A stretch of DNA of 38,477 nucleotides from Candidatus Rokuibacteriota bacterium (lineage in GTDB: Bacteria > Methylomirabilota > Methylomirabilia > Rokubacteriales > CSP1-6): positions 1-38,477 of the forward strand of contig JACPCW010000100.1 in assembly GCA_016184365.1 (NCBI GenBank), in the 5' to 3' direction. The stretch's first letter is position 1. Every line of letters begins with the position of its first letter. Both the position numbers and the translations under genes were made by a program. Shown here piece after piece: positions 22,000 through 30,648 of this stretch. The notes beneath the pieces were generated by a model. It was not told the origin of the DNA and searched no databases. It saw only the letters and a list, made by a program, of their open reading frames with translations.

Positions 22000-24420
22000 A
22001 TGGCCACCGTCGCGCTTCGCCGGACCGCGCCGCACCCCGCGATCGCCGCCGCGCTCTACGTCTGGAGCTGGATCACCACCGTCGACCACAAGCGGATCGG
22101 CATTCTCTACGGCGTCTCGGCGTTCGCGTTCTTCCTGATCGGCGGGATCGAAGCGCTGATCATCCGGCTGCAGCTCGCGCAGCCGAACGCGAACGTCGTG
22201 AGCGCGGAGACGTTCAACGCGCTGTTCACCATGCACGGCACGACCATGGTGTTCCTGGCGATCATGCCGTTCAGCGCCGCGTTCTTCAATTACATGGTCC
22301 CGCTGTTGATCGGCGCGCGCGACGTCGCCTTCCCGCGCCTGAACGCGCTGTCGTTCTGGATCTTCCTGTTCGGCGGACTGTTCCTGAACGCGAGCTTCCT
22401 CGTCGGCGCGCCGCCCGACGCCGGGTGGTTCGGCTACGCGAACCTCACGTCGCGCCAGTTCTCCCCCGGCATGAACACCGACTTCTGGGTGCTCGGATTA
22501 CAGATCCTCGGCGCCTCGTCGGTCATCGCCGGCGTCAACTTCATCGTCACGATCCTCAACATGCGCGCCCCCGGCATGACGCTGATGCGCATGCCCGTGT
22601 TCGTGTGGATGACGCTGGTCGTGCAGTTCCTCATCGTCCTCGCGTTCCCGCCGATCACGGTCGGCCTCATCTATCTGCTGTTCGACCGGTTCTTCGGCAC
22701 GCACTTCTACGACGTGGCCGCGGGCGGCGATCTGCACCTCTGGCAGCACCTCTTCTGGATCTTCGGGCACCCCGAGGTCTACATCCTCATCCTCCCGGCG
22801 TTCGGCATCGTGTCGGAGGTGCTGCCCACGTTCGCGCGCAAGCCGCTGTTCGGCGCGCCCGTCGTCATCTACTCCGGCGTCCTGATCGGCTTCTTCGGCT
22901 TCGGGGTGTGGAGCCATCACATGTTCGCCGTCGGGATGGGGCCCGTGGCGGACGCCGCGTTCGCGATCGGCACGATGCTGATCGCGATCCCGACCGGCGT
23001 GAAGATCTTCAACTGGCTCGCGACGCTCTGGGGCGGATCCATCCGCGGCTCGACCGCGATGCATTTCGCCATCGGGCTCATCGCGACGTTCACGATCGGC
23101 GGGCTCAGCGGCGTCATGCACGCCTCGCCTCCCGTCGATCTGCAGCAGACCGACACGTACTTCGTCGTCGCGCACTTCCACTACGTGCTCATCGGCGGCA
23201 GCCTCTTCGGCCTGTTCGCCGGCGCGTACTACTGGTGGCCGAAGATCACGGGCCGGCTGCTCGACGAGCGCCTCGGCCGCGTGAACTTCTGGCTGCTGTT
23301 CCTGAGCTTCAACCTGACGTTCTTCCCGCAGCACTACCTGGGCGCGATCGGGATGCCGCGGCGCATCTACACGTACCAGGCGGGCATGGGGTGGGACTTC
23401 TGGAACCTCGTGTCGACGATCGGCGCGTTCGGCATCGCGGTCGGCGTGCTCGTCTTCATGGTGAACGCGGTGCGCAGCCTCTGGCGCGGCGTGCCGGCGC
23501 CGGCCGATCCGTGGGATGGACGGACCCTCGAGTGGCGGATCCCGTCTCCACCGCCCGTGCACAACTTCGACGAGATCCCGCCCGTCTACAGCCGCGACAC
23601 GTTCTGGCGCGAGAAGTACGGCCGCATCGGCGCCGCGACCGGCGGCGGCCCGGCGCCCACCGTGGCGCCGGCGCACGACCACGGCATCCACCTCCCGTCG
23701 CCGTCGTTCTGGCCGATCGTCGCGGCGGCCGGCATCGTGACGGGCGCCGCGGGCGCGCTGATTCATCTCGGTCTCGTCATCGCGGGCGGCGTGATCGCCG
23801 TGGTCGGCCTCTTCGCCTTCGCGCTGGAGCACCATCGCAATCCGGCGCACGAGCACCAGAACGGCTCACTGGAGGTCGATCACCGCAAGGTCGCGATCTG
23901 GGTCTTCCTCGGCTCCGAGTGCCTGTTCTTCGGCACGCTGATCTCCGTGTACCTCGCGTACAAGGGACGAAGCCTCGCGGGCCCGACGCCGGCCGAGATC
24001 CTCAACATCCCGATCACGACGATCTCGAGCTTCGACCTGCTGATGTCGAGCCTCCTGATGGTCCTGGCGCTCGCCGCCGTCCAGCGCGGCGACCGGCGTC
24101 AGGCCCGGCTCTGGCTCTTCGGCACGGCGTTCTTCGGGCTGATCTTCCTCGGCTTCCAGGTGTACGAGTTCACCTCGTTCGTCCACGAGGGCCTGACGCT
24201 CCAGACCAGCCTGTTCGGCTCGACGTTCTTCGTGGCGACGGGCTTCCACGGCGCGCACGTGACGATCGGCGTGGCGTGGCTCCTGACGCTCTGGATCCTC
24301 GACGTGCGCGGCCGGCTCGACGTCCGCGACTCGGTGAAGGTGGAGATCGCCGGGCTGTACTGGCACTTCGTCGACGTGGTGTGGATCGTGATCTTCACCG
24401 TCGTGTATCTGATCCCGTGA
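22000..24420 (+). CDS. coxA: cytochrome c oxidase subunits I and III fused
   Basis: In this 806-residue protein residues 1-~520 are subunit I. It has heme a ligand H79 (TMHGTTM), CuB/Tyr motif GHPEVY (H257, E259, Y261), CuB HH (306-307) and HFH (H392 and H394). D-channel Asp108 and K-channel Lys335 are both present, so it is an A1-type proton pump. A cytoplasmic linker leads to residues ~600-806, which are subunit III (FLGSECLFFGTLISVY, TGFHGAHVTIG, YWHFVDVVWIVIF). Such CoxA/CoxC fusions are known in caa3 oxidases. The GTGA overlap at the end couples it to subunit IV. Confidence 0.95.
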   Translation: MATVALRRTAPHPAIAAALYVWSWITTVDHKRIGILYGVSAFAFFLIGGIEALIIRLQLAQPNANVVSAETFNALFTMHGTTMVFLAIMPFSAAFFNYMVPLLIGARDVAFPRLNALSFWIFLFGGLFLNASFLVGAPPDAGWFGYANLTSRQFSPGMNTDFWVLGLQILGASSVIAGVNFIVTILNMRAPGMTLMRMPVFVWMTLVVQFLIVLAFPPITVGLIYLLFDRFFGTHFYDVAAGGDLHLWQHLFWIFGHPEVYILILPAFGIVSEVLPTFARKPLFGAPVVIYSGVLIGFFGFGVWSHHMFAVGMGPVADAAFAIGTMLIAIPTGVKIFNWLATLWGGSIRGSTAMHFAIGLIATFTIGGLSGVMHASPPVDLQQTDTYFVVAHFHYVLIGGSLFGLFAGAYYWWPKITGRLLDERLGRVNFWLLFLSFNLTFFPQHYLGAIGMPRRIYTYQAGMGWDFWNLVSTIGAFGIAVGVLVFMVNAVRSLWRGVPAPADPWDGRTLEWRIPSPPPVHNFDEIPPVYSRDTFWREKYGRIGAATGGGPAPTVAPAHDHGIHLPSPSFWPIVAAAGIVTGAAGALIHLGLVIAGGVIAVVGLFAFALEHHRNPAHEHQNGSLEVDHRKVAIWVFLGSECLFFGTLISVYLAYKGRSLAGPTPAEILNIPITTISSFDLLMSSLLMVLALAAVQRGDRRQARLWLFGTAFFGLIFLGFQVYEFTSFVHEGLTLQTSLFGSTFFVATGFHGAHVTIGVAWLLTLWILDVRGRLDVRDSVKVEIAGLYWHFVDVVWIVIFTVVYLIP

Positions 24421-24785
24421 CCGGCCAGCGCCCGACGCCGGTTCCCCCCATCGCTCCGGGCGCCGCGCCGCACGCCGCTCACGGCGGCGCGCCGCACGCC
24501 GACCACGCCAGCGTCTCGACCTACGTCAAGGTCGCGCTGATCCTGTCCGTGGTGACGGCGCTGGAGGTCGGCGTGATCTACGTCCGCGCGCTCGCGCCGA
24601 TCATCGTCCCGCTGCTGCTCGGCATGGCGGCGGCGAAGTTCCTGCTCGTCGCGATGTTCTTCATGCACCTGCGATACGACTCGCGCGCGCTCAGCTCGCT
24701 GTTCGTCGGGCCGCTGCTGATCGCGGTCACGCTCGGCGTGGCGCTCATGACGCTCGCCGGCGCATTCCTCGTCTTCGGCCGCTGA
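24417..24785 (+). CDS. cytochrome c oxidase subunit IV (prokaryotic, CoxD-like)
   Basis: The 122-residue membrane protein starts at GTG 24417, overlapping the coxA stop (GTGA). After a His/Pro/Ala-rich N-terminal tail (about 35 residues) come three helices: VALILSVVTALEVGVIYV, IIVPLLLGMAAAKFLLVAMFFMHL and LLIAVTLGVALMTLAGAFLVF. The motif KFLLVAMFFMHLRYD is typical of COX4_pro (Pfam) proteins, which help assemble the CuB site. It lies in the cox operon, 7 bases before ctaG. Confidence 0.88.
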   Translation: MTGQRPTPVPPIAPGAAPHAAHGGAPHADHASVSTYVKVALILSVVTALEVGVIYVRALAPIIVPLLLGMAAAKFLLVAMFFMHLRYDSRALSSLFVGPLLIAVTLGVALMTLAGAFLVFGR

Positions 24786-24792
24786 CGCGGCC

Positions 24793-25599
24793 ATGGCCCA
24801 TCCGGCAGCCGGGACCTTTTCGTGGGCGACCGGCTCCGTCCATCCCGAGATCGTCCTCGGCGTGGCCGCGCTCGGCGCCGCGTGGATGGGCGCGTGGATC
24901 GCGCGCGGCGAGCCCGTGCCCCGCGGCCGCGCCGCCTTCTTCTTCGGCGGACTCGCGACGTTCCTGGTCGCGCTGAACGGTCCGCTCCACGACGCCGCCG
25001 AGCGGTATCTCTTCAGCGCGCACATGGTGCAGCACCTGCTCCTCACGCTGATCGCCCCGCCGTGCCTGCTCGCCGGCATGCCGACATGGATGGGCGACGC
25101 GGTGGTCGGACGCGGCCGGCGCGGTCGGCTCGTGCGCGCGCTGACGCGACCGGTGCCGTCGCTCATGCTCTACACCGCGGCGCTCGCGGTCTGGCATTTT
25201 CCGGCGCCGTACGACGCGGCGCTCGAAACGCCGGCCTGGCACATCGCCGAGCATGCGTCGCTCGTCGTGACGGCGACGCTCGCGTGGTGGCCGGTGCTCG
25301 GTCCGTCGACGATCGCGCCGCCGCTGCACTACGGCGCGCAGATCCTTCATCTCTTCGTGTTCGGCATGCCGATGACGGTGATCGCGGCGCTGGTGACGGG
25401 CGCCGAGGCGCCGCTCTACGAGTTCTACGTGCACGCGCCACGCATCACGCGTCTCGATCCGCTCGAGGACCAGCGCCTCGGCGGCCTGATCATGTGGGTG
25501 CCGGCGGGGATCGTCCCGCTGGCCGCGTTCACCGCCGTGTTCTTCCGGTGGGTCGCGGCCGAGCGCGACGACGCCGACGACCCGGCCACCCACCACTGA
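24793..25599 (+). CDS. ctaG: cytochrome c oxidase assembly protein, CtaG/caa3 family
   Basis: The 268-residue polytopic protein has about 7 helices. Hallmark segments are FLVALNGPLHDAAERYLFSAHMVQHLLL (about 56-83, with the His cluster typical of caa3_CtaG), LAVWHFPAPYD and a C-terminal GGLIMWVPAGIVPL. The family is needed for correct assembly of caa3 oxidase in Bacillus (copper delivery is the usual interpretation). It is the last gene of the oxidase operon. It is a different protein from the Cox11-type CtaG of proteobacteria. Confidence 0.9.
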   Translation: MAHPAAGTFSWATGSVHPEIVLGVAALGAAWMGAWIARGEPVPRGRAAFFFGGLATFLVALNGPLHDAAERYLFSAHMVQHLLLTLIAPPCLLAGMPTWMGDAVVGRGRRGRLVRALTRPVPSLMLYTAALAVWHFPAPYDAALETPAWHIAEHASLVVTATLAWWPVLGPSTIAPPLHYGAQILHLFVFGMPMTVIAALVTGAEAPLYEFYVHAPRITRLDPLEDQRLGGLIMWVPAGIVPLAAFTAVFFRWVAAERDDADDPATHH

Positions 25600-25676
25600 T
25601 CACCGCGCTACCCAAACTGCCCGGTCGCCCTGCGCAGCGCGGTGTCGACCATGGTCTTCCGAACCGTTCGCACGCG

Positions 25677-25692
25677 TGGCACTGGGCTTGCA
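25677..25692 (+). promoter_or_regulatory. consensus sigma-54 (RpoN) promoter
   Basis: TGGCAC-N5-TTGCA is an exact match to the -24/-12 consensus, with GG and GC ten bases apart. It lies in a non-coding gap and points at the 69-residue ORF, whose ATG is 69 bases downstream. The expected transcription start is near 25704. A 10-bp palindrome GACCATGGTC at 25647-25656 is close by; activator sites are usually farther upstream, so its role is unclear. Confidence 0.75.
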
Positions 25693-25760
25693 ACCACCCG
25701 TTGCCGAGGTCGCGGACGCCGGATGCGCCCGCCGCAGACTGGATTCGGAAAGGGAAGGCC

Positions 25761-25970
25761 ATGGAGATGACCGGGACGGTGAAAGTGCAGTTCATGCCGG
25801 TGGGTCGCAATCGCCGTGAGTGGATGTGGAAGGCTCGCGACGAAAGCAACACGATCACCATCTCCGGCCAACGCTTCGATTCGCTGGGTGACGCCGTTCG
25901 CGACGCCCGGACGCAGATGGACGTCGTCCGCGACGACGACGACGGCGACGACGGGCCGTACGTCGCCTAG
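25761..25970 (+). CDS. small hypothetical protein, 69 aa, behind a sigma-54 promoter
   Basis: The start ATG at 25761 has AGGGAAGG about 5 bases upstream. The protein has a short beta-like N-terminal half (TVKVQFMPV, then REWMWKARDESNTITISGQRF), a helix (SLGDAVRDARTQM) and a very acidic tail (DVVRDDDDGDDGP). The layout of a small beta hairpin followed by SxxDAxRDA recalls small DUF-type proteins, but I do not recognise a family. It stands between a sigma-54 promoter and a strong terminator, so it is its own transcription unit, and probably a conditional one. Confidence 0.72.
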   Translation: MEMTGTVKVQFMPVGRNRREWMWKARDESNTITISGQRFDSLGDAVRDARTQMDVVRDDDDGDDGPYVA

Positions 25971-26000
25971 CCGCGGCGGTCCACGACGCAGCCACGCCTG

Positions 26001-26040
26001 ACGCGCGCCCCGGCCCCCTCCGGGGCGCGCGTCGTTTTTT
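26001..26040 (+). terminator. intrinsic (rho-independent) terminator
   Basis: A 13-bp perfect stem (26001-26013 with 26020-26032, arms ACGCGCGCCCCGG and CCGGGGCGCGCGT) closes a 6-base C-rich loop and is followed by CG and six T. It lies 30 bases after the 69-residue gene and would end that transcript. It is the only classical terminator I found in the window. Confidence 0.9.
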
Positions 26041-26115
26041 CAAAGTCGTCGTGCTGATCTTTCACTCCGTTGCACACCCCGGCCTTTCCGGAGCCGGCCC
26101 GCCGGGGGTCTCTGC

Positions 26116-26121
26116 TATAGT
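26116..26121 (+). promoter_or_regulatory. -10 box for the nucleotide-sugar operon
   Basis: TATAGT lies 27 bases before the ugd ATG, in the gap after the terminator at 26040, where a new promoter is needed. No convincing -35 box is visible. A start near 26129 would give a 20-base leader containing the short ATG frame at 26135. Confidence 0.5.
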
Positions 26122-26134
26122 GGCTCCCGTTGTC

Positions 26135-26152
26135 ATGACGACCCTCGCATGA
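26135..26152 (+). other. possible five-codon leader frame overlapping the ugd start
   Basis: ATG ACG ACC CTC GCA TGA (MTTLA, stop) has its stop overlapping the ugd ATG as ATGA. Since ugd lacks a Shine-Dalgarno sequence, re-initiation after this mini-frame could start ugd translation. It is very short and may be chance. Confidence 0.3.
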
Positions 26153-27459
26153 ACATCTGCGTCGTCGGCACCGGCTACGTGGGTCTCGTCACCGGCGCCG
26201 TCTTCGCCGACCTCGGAAACGACGTCGTGTGCGTCGACAACGTGGCGGAGAAGGTGGCGTCGCTCCGCGCCGGGCAGATGCCGATCTACGAGCCGGGCCT
26301 CGAAGAAATGGTCGTCCGGAACGTCGCCGACGGCCGGCTGACCTTCACGACCGACCTTCGCGACGCCGTCCGGCGCTCCGTCATCGTCTTCATCACCGTC
26401 GGAACACCGCCCAGGGACGACGGCCAGACCGACCTCTCCGCGGTGGAATCCGTCGCGCGAGAGATCGCCGCCGCGATGGAGCGCTACACCGTCATCGTGA
26501 ACAAGTCCACCGTCCCGGTCGGCACGGGCGACTTCGTGCGCGACGTGATCGAACGGCACCAGCCGCGGCCCGTCGCCTTCGACGTCGTCTCGAATCCCGA
26601 GTTCCTGCGCGAGGGCTCGGCCATCGAGGACACGCTGCGCCCGGATCGCATCGTCATCGGCGCGCCGACGCAGCAGGTGGCGATGTCGCTGCTCGAGCTC
26701 TACGCGCCGCTCGAGCGGCCGATGATCATCACCGACGTGCCGTCGGCCGAGATGATCAAGTACGCGTCGAACGCCTTCCTCGCCATGAAGATCTCGTTCG
26801 TCAACGCCATCGCGAACATCTGCGAGCTGGCGGGGGCGGATGTGTCGCACGTCGCCAAGGGCATGGGCCTCGACGAGCGCATCGGCCCCGCGTTCCTCAA
26901 CGCCGGGCTCGGGTACGGCGGCAGCTGCTTCCCGAAGGACACGGACTCGCTCATTCACACCGCGGCCTCGCTCGGCTACGACTTCGCGATGCTGCGCTCG
27001 GTGGTCGACATCAACCGCGAGCGGGCGCGGCATCTGGTCGCCATGGCGGAAAAGGCCGTCGCGCCGTTCGACGACAAGGTCGTCGCCGTGCTCGGCCTCG
27101 CGTTCAAGCCGAACACCGACGACATGCGCGAGGCGAAGAGCATCGAGGTCGTGACGCAGCTGCTGGACGCCGGCGCCACCGTGCGCGCGTACGATCCCGT
27201 GGCGATGGTGAATGCCGCGAAGGTGCTGCCGTCGACGGTCGAGTACTGCAACTCGGCGTACGACGCGGCCTCGGGCGCCGACGCGGTCGTGCTCGTGGCG
27301 GAGTGGAACGAATTCAAATTCCTGAACCTCGAGAGGCTGCGGGGGCTCATGCGCCGGCCGGTCATCGTCGACGGCCGCAACATCTGGCAGCCCGACCGCA
27401 TGCGGCGGCTCGGCTTCGAGTACTACTCGATCGGCCGGAAGCCGACGCTCCCGTCGTAG
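26149..27459 (+). CDS. ugd: UDP-glucose 6-dehydrogenase
   Basis: The 436-residue cytoplasmic enzyme oxidises UDP-glucose to UDP-glucuronate with two NAD+. The N-terminal Rossmann motif is VVGTGYVGLVTG (5-16). NKSTVPVGTGD, the lysine region SAEMIKYASNAFLAMKISF and the catalytic Cys260 in GGSCFPKDTD are all present. The C-terminal domain shows VLGLAFKPNTDDMREAKS. Length is normal. It starts the nucleotide-sugar operon and supplies the UDP-glucuronate that the next gene should decarboxylate. Confidence 0.95.
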   Translation: MNICVVGTGYVGLVTGAVFADLGNDVVCVDNVAEKVASLRAGQMPIYEPGLEEMVVRNVADGRLTFTTDLRDAVRRSVIVFITVGTPPRDDGQTDLSAVESVAREIAAAMERYTVIVNKSTVPVGTGDFVRDVIERHQPRPVAFDVVSNPEFLREGSAIEDTLRPDRIVIGAPTQQVAMSLLELYAPLERPMIITDVPSAEMIKYASNAFLAMKISFVNAIANICELAGADVSHVAKGMGLDERIGPAFLNAGLGYGGSCFPKDTDSLIHTAASLGYDFAMLRSVVDINRERARHLVAMAEKAVAPFDDKVVAVLGLAFKPNTDDMREAKSIEVVTQLLDAGATVRAYDPVAMVNAAKVLPSTVEYCNSAYDAASGADAVVLVAEWNEFKFLNLERLRGLMRRPVIVDGRNIWQPDRMRRLGFEYYSIGRKPTLPS

Positions 27460-27487
27460 CCGCCACCGCCACGGACAGGGCTGACTG

Positions 27488-28423
27488 ATGCGCGTGCTCG
27501 TCACCGGCGCCGCCGGCTTCATCGGTTCCCATCTCTGCGAGTTCCTGCTCGACCAGGGATGCGACGTCGTCGGCATGGACAACTTCATCACCGGCTCGCC
27601 GGACAACATGGCCGGCTTCGCGGCGCGCCCGGGCTTCACGTTCGCGCTGCGCAACGTGACCGAGTACATCGCCGTCGACGGGCCGCTCGACTGCGTGATG
27701 CACCTGGCGAGCCCGGCGTCGCCGCGCGATTACCTCGAGCTGCCGATCCAGACGCTGAAGGTCGGCGCGCTCGGCACGCACAACGCGCTCGGACTCGCGA
27801 AGGCGAAGGGCGCGCGCTTCCTGCTCGCCTCGACGTCCGAGGTGTACGGCGATCCGCTCGTGCACCCGCAGCGCGAAGACTACTGGGGCAACGTGAATCC
27901 GATCGGGCCCCGCGGCGTCTACGACGAGGCGAAGCGGTTCGCGGAAGCGATCACGATGGCCTATCACCGCTTCCACGGCCTGAGCACGCGCATCGTTCGT
28001 ATTTTCAATTGTTTCGGACCGCGCATGAGACTGAACGACGGGCGCGCGATTCCGACGTTCGTCACGCAGGCGCTCACGGGCGCGCCGCTGACGATCTTCG
28101 GCGACGGCTCGCAGACGCGGTCGTTCCAGTACGTGTCGGATCTGATCGATGGGATGTGGCGGCTGATGCAGTCGAACGTGACGGAGCCCGTGAACATCGG
28201 CAACCCGCAGGAGATGACGCTGCTCGAGCTCGCCGAGCGGATCGTCGCGCTCGCCGGCACGAAGAACGAGATCGTCTATCGCCCCCTGCCGCAGGACGAC
28301 CCGCGCGTGCGGCAGCCCGACATCACGCGCGCGCGCACGCTGCTCGGCTGGGAGCCGCGCGTGACGACCGACGTGGGCCTGCGCCTGACGATCGACTGGT
28401 ACCGCAAGAGGCTGGGCGGGTGA
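27488..28423 (+). CDS. UDP-glucuronate decarboxylase (UDP-xylose synthase type)
   Basis: The 311-residue short-chain dehydrogenase has the NAD motif [10 protein letters not shown] (6-15), STSEVYGDP, the catalytic Y-x3-K in VYDEAKR and, just before it, [13 protein letters not shown]. That last block is the signature of UDP-xylose synthases as distinct from 4-epimerases. It would convert UDP-glucuronate to UDP-xylose with loss of CO2. The usual FNTYGPRM appears here as FNCFGPRM, a conservative oddity. It follows ugd by 28 bases, and its stop overlaps the next start as TGATG. Confidence 0.9.
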   Translation: MRVLVTGAAGFIGSHLCEFLLDQGCDVVGMDNFITGSPDNMAGFAARPGFTFALRNVTEYIAVDGPLDCVMHLASPASPRDYLELPIQTLKVGALGTHNALGLAKAKGARFLLASTSEVYGDPLVHPQREDYWGNVNPIGPRGVYDEAKRFAEAITMAYHRFHGLSTRIVRIFNCFGPRMRLNDGRAIPTFVTQALTGAPLTIFGDGSQTRSFQYVSDLIDGMWRLMQSNVTEPVNIGNPQEMTLLELAERIVALAGTKNEIVYRPLPQDDPRVRQPDITRARTLLGWEPRVTTDVGLRLTIDWYRKRLGG

Positions 28424-29358
28424 TGAACGTCCTCGTCACCGGTGGCGCGGGATTCATCGGGTCGCACGTCGTCGACCGGCTGATTGCCGCCGGACACTCC
28501 GTCGCCGTCGTCGACAACCTCAGCACGGGCCACGCGGGGCTCGTGAACCCGAGGGCGCGCTTGCACGTGTGCGATCTGCGGAGCGCGCGGCTCGAGCGCG
28601 TGTTCGCCGAGGAGCGACCGGAGGCGATCGTGCACCTCGCGGCGCAGGCCGCGGTGCCGCGATCGGTCGCCGATCCGCTCTACGACGCGAGCGTGAACGT
28701 GCTCGGCACGATCGCGTTGCTGACGGCCGGGCAGCGCGTCGGCGTGCAGCGCGTCGTCTACACGTCGACCGGCGGCGCGGCGTACGGCGATACCGACGTG
28801 CTGCCGACGCCGGAAGATCACCCGACGCGTCCCGCGTCGCCGTACGGCGTGTCGAAGGTGTCGGCGGAGCGCTATCTCGACTGCTGGTCCGGGCTGACCG
28901 GCATTCCGGCGCTGACGCTGCGGCTCGCGAACATCTACGGGCCGCGACAGAACCCGCTCGGCGAAGCCGGCGTGATCGCGATCTTCGCGCACCGGCTCGT
29001 GCGCGGCGACGCGTGCCTCGTGAACGGCGACGGCGGCCAGACGCGCGACTACGTGTTCGTCGGCGACGTCGCCGACGCCGCCGCGCGGGCGGTCGCGACG
29101 TCTGGGGCCACCGGCGTCGTGAACATCGCGACCGGCGTCGAGACGACGGTGAACGAGCTGTACGAGCGGCTCGCGCGGCACGCCGGCATCGATCGTCCCG
29201 CGCGCCACGGTCCGGCGAAGCCCGGCGAGCAGCGGCGCAGCGTGCTCGATGCGACACGCGCGCGGCAGGTCCTCGGCTGGGCGCCACAGGTGGGGCTGGA
29301 CGAGGGCCTCGCGCGAACGTTCGAGTACTTCAAGACGTCGGAGGAGCGAGCGCGATGA
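28423..29358 (+). CDS. NAD-dependent nucleotide-sugar 4-epimerase (GalE-like)
   Basis: The 311-residue extended short-chain dehydrogenase has TGGAGFIGSH (6-15), the catalytic STGGAAYGD and Y-x3-K in YGVSKVSAE, LANIYGPRQNP and GDGGQTRDYVFVGDVA. These are typical of the UDP-glucose/UDP-glucuronate/UDP-xylose 4-epimerase group. Directly after UDP-xylose synthase, a UDP-xylose to UDP-arabinose epimerase is the simplest proposal, but substrate specificity cannot be read from motifs. It is coupled on both sides (TGATG with the gene before, ATGA with the one after). Confidence 0.9.
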   Translation: MNVLVTGGAGFIGSHVVDRLIAAGHSVAVVDNLSTGHAGLVNPRARLHVCDLRSARLERVFAEERPEAIVHLAAQAAVPRSVADPLYDASVNVLGTIALLTAGQRVGVQRVVYTSTGGAAYGDTDVLPTPEDHPTRPASPYGVSKVSAERYLDCWSGLTGIPALTLRLANIYGPRQNPLGEAGVIAIFAHRLVRGDACLVNGDGGQTRDYVFVGDVADAAARAVATSGATGVVNIATGVETTVNELYERLARHAGIDRPARHGPAKPGEQRRSVLDATRARQVLGWAPQVGLDEGLARTFEYFKTSEERAR

Positions 29359-29528
29359 TCGACGAAGAGCTGAAGGCGATCCTGGTGTGCCCGGCGTGCA
29401 AGGGCGATCTGCTGTTCGAGGAGACGCGCATCATCTGTCCGGCGTGCCGGAAGGCGTACCCGATCCGCGACGGGATTCCCGTCATGCTGATCAACGAAGC
29501 GGAGCCGTGGACGCCGCCCAGGCCGTAA
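29355..29528 (+). CDS. Trm112-family small zinc-binding protein
   Basis: The 57-residue protein has two CPAC knuckles (CPACKGDL and [18 protein letters not shown]), the standard Trm112/YcaR layout. Bacterial members are often found near lipid A or CMP-KDO genes, and eukaryotic Trm112 activates methyltransferases; the bacterial role is uncertain. The ATG overlaps the epimerase stop (ATGA), and the last 22 bases overlap the nucleotidyltransferase gene in another frame, so it is firmly embedded in this operon. Confidence 0.88.
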   Translation: MIDEELKAILVCPACKGDLLFEETRIICPACRKAYPIRDGIPVMLINEAEPWTPPRP

Positions 29529-30589
29529 TCCTCGCGGGCGGCCAGGGCACGCGGCTCCGGCCGCTCACCTCCACGCGCCCCAAGCCCGTCGTCCCGTTCC
29601 TCAACCGGCCGTTCCTCGCCTACCAGCTGACGCTGCTGCGCGATCACGGCGTGCGAGACGTGATCTTGTCGTGCTCGTATCGCGTCGGCGACGTGCGCGC
29701 CGCGCTCGGCGACGGCCGCGCGTTCGGCACGCGGCTCCGCTACGTGGTCGAAGAGGAGCCGCTCGGGACGGGCGGCGGCGTGCGCAACGCCGTCGACCTC
29801 GCAGGCGGGACCGTCTTCGTGCTGAACGGCGACGTGCTCACCGACGCCGATCTCGGCGCGATGCGCCGCTTCCACGACGCGCACGGCTCGCGCACGACCA
29901 TGTATCTGACGCCCGTCGAGAACCCGCGCGCCTATGGCCTCGTCGAAACGGAGCCGGATGGCCGGCTGCGGCAGTTCCGCGAGAAGCCCGGCCCCGACGA
30001 CGTGCTGACGACGAACATGATCAACGCCGGCGTGTACCTGATCGACGCCGCGCTGCTCGCGCGCATTCCGACGGACCGGCCCGTCTCGATCGAGCGCGAG
30101 TTCTTTCCCGCCATCATCGCCGAAGGCATCCCCGCCTTCGGCTGGCACGCGCCCGCGTACTGGCGCGACATCGGCAGCCCGGCGGCGTACCTCGAAGGCC
30201 AGCTGGACCTGCTCGGCGGCCGCGCGCGCACGACGCTCCGGCCGCCGGGCCTCGCATCGGGCGGCAACACGATCGGCGACGGCGTCTCCATCGACGGCAC
30301 GGCCGCCGTCACACCGCCATGCGTGATCGGCGCGGGCGTCACGCTCGCTGCCGGCAGCCGCGTCGGACCGTTGACGGTGCTCGGCGGCGGCGTCGTGGTC
30401 GCGCGCGGAGCGCGGGTGGAGCGGTCGATCGTGTGGGAGCGCGCGGAGATCGGCGCGGAGGCGACACTCGACGGGTGTGTCGTGTGCGCCGACAGCCGCA
30501 TCGGCGCCGGCGCGCGGCTCGCCAGCGGCACGGTGCTGGAGTCGGGCGCGGTCGTCGCGCCGAACGCCTCGCTGCCCGCCGCGGTGTGA
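29507..30589 (+). CDS. sugar-1-phosphate nucleotidyltransferase with left-handed beta-helix domain
   Basis: The 360-residue enzyme has the pyrophosphorylase signature [13 protein letters not shown]...RPKPVVPF at its N-terminus, the metal-site segment VLNGDVLTD and FREKPG. The C-terminal third is rich in hexapeptide-like repeats ([29 protein letters not shown]). This matches mannose-1-phosphate guanylyltransferase/ManC-like and GlmU-like bifunctional plans; a GDP-mannose or dTDP-glucose type product is possible. The GTG at 29507 is the only start that leaves the N-terminal motif near the beginning; the long upstream extension of the frame is a shadow of the epimerase gene. Confidence 0.88.
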   Translation: MDAAQAVILAGGQGTRLRPLTSTRPKPVVPFLNRPFLAYQLTLLRDHGVRDVILSCSYRVGDVRAALGDGRAFGTRLRYVVEEEPLGTGGGVRNAVDLAGGTVFVLNGDVLTDADLGAMRRFHDAHGSRTTMYLTPVENPRAYGLVETEPDGRLRQFREKPGPDDVLTTNMINAGVYLIDAALLARIPTDRPVSIEREFFPAIIAEGIPAFGWHAPAYWRDIGSPAAYLEGQLDLLGGRARTTLRPPGLASGGNTIGDGVSIDGTAAVTPPCVIGAGVTLAAGSRVGPLTVLGGGVVVARGARVERSIVWERAEIGAEATLDGCVVCADSRIGAGARLASGTVLESGAVVAPNASLPAAV

Positions 30590-30605
30590 ACGCGACCCGA
30601 AGCGT

Positions 30606-30630
30606 CGGTGTCGGGGTCCCCCCGACACCG
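30606..30630. other. strong hairpin before lepA
   Basis: An 11-bp perfect stem (30606-30616 with 30620-30630, arms CGGTGTCGGGG and CCCCGACACCG) closes a 3-base loop. There is no T-tract. It begins 16 bases after the nucleotidyltransferase stop and ends 5 bases before the lepA -10 box. Its GCGTCGG start recalls the GAGCGTCGG of the two-hairpin element, of which it could be a reduced form. It may separate the two operons. Confidence 0.6.
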
Positions 30631-30635
30631 CATGC

Positions 30636-30641
30636 TAAACT
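30636..30641 (+). promoter_or_regulatory. -10 box placed for a leaderless lepA transcript
   Basis: TAAACT ends 7 bases before the lepA ATG at 30649. No Shine-Dalgarno sequence is present. The upstream hairpin occupies the -35 region, so recognition may rest on the -10 box alone. Confidence 0.5.
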
Positions 30642-30648
30642 TGGCCAG

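Noticed and set aside
29671..30648. N-terminal extension of the lepA frame through the nucleotidyltransferase gene (a 924-codon frame)
   Set aside because: The upstream part is low-complexity Arg-rich shadow coding. LepA homology starts exactly at the ATG at 30649, and a -10-like box sits just before it.
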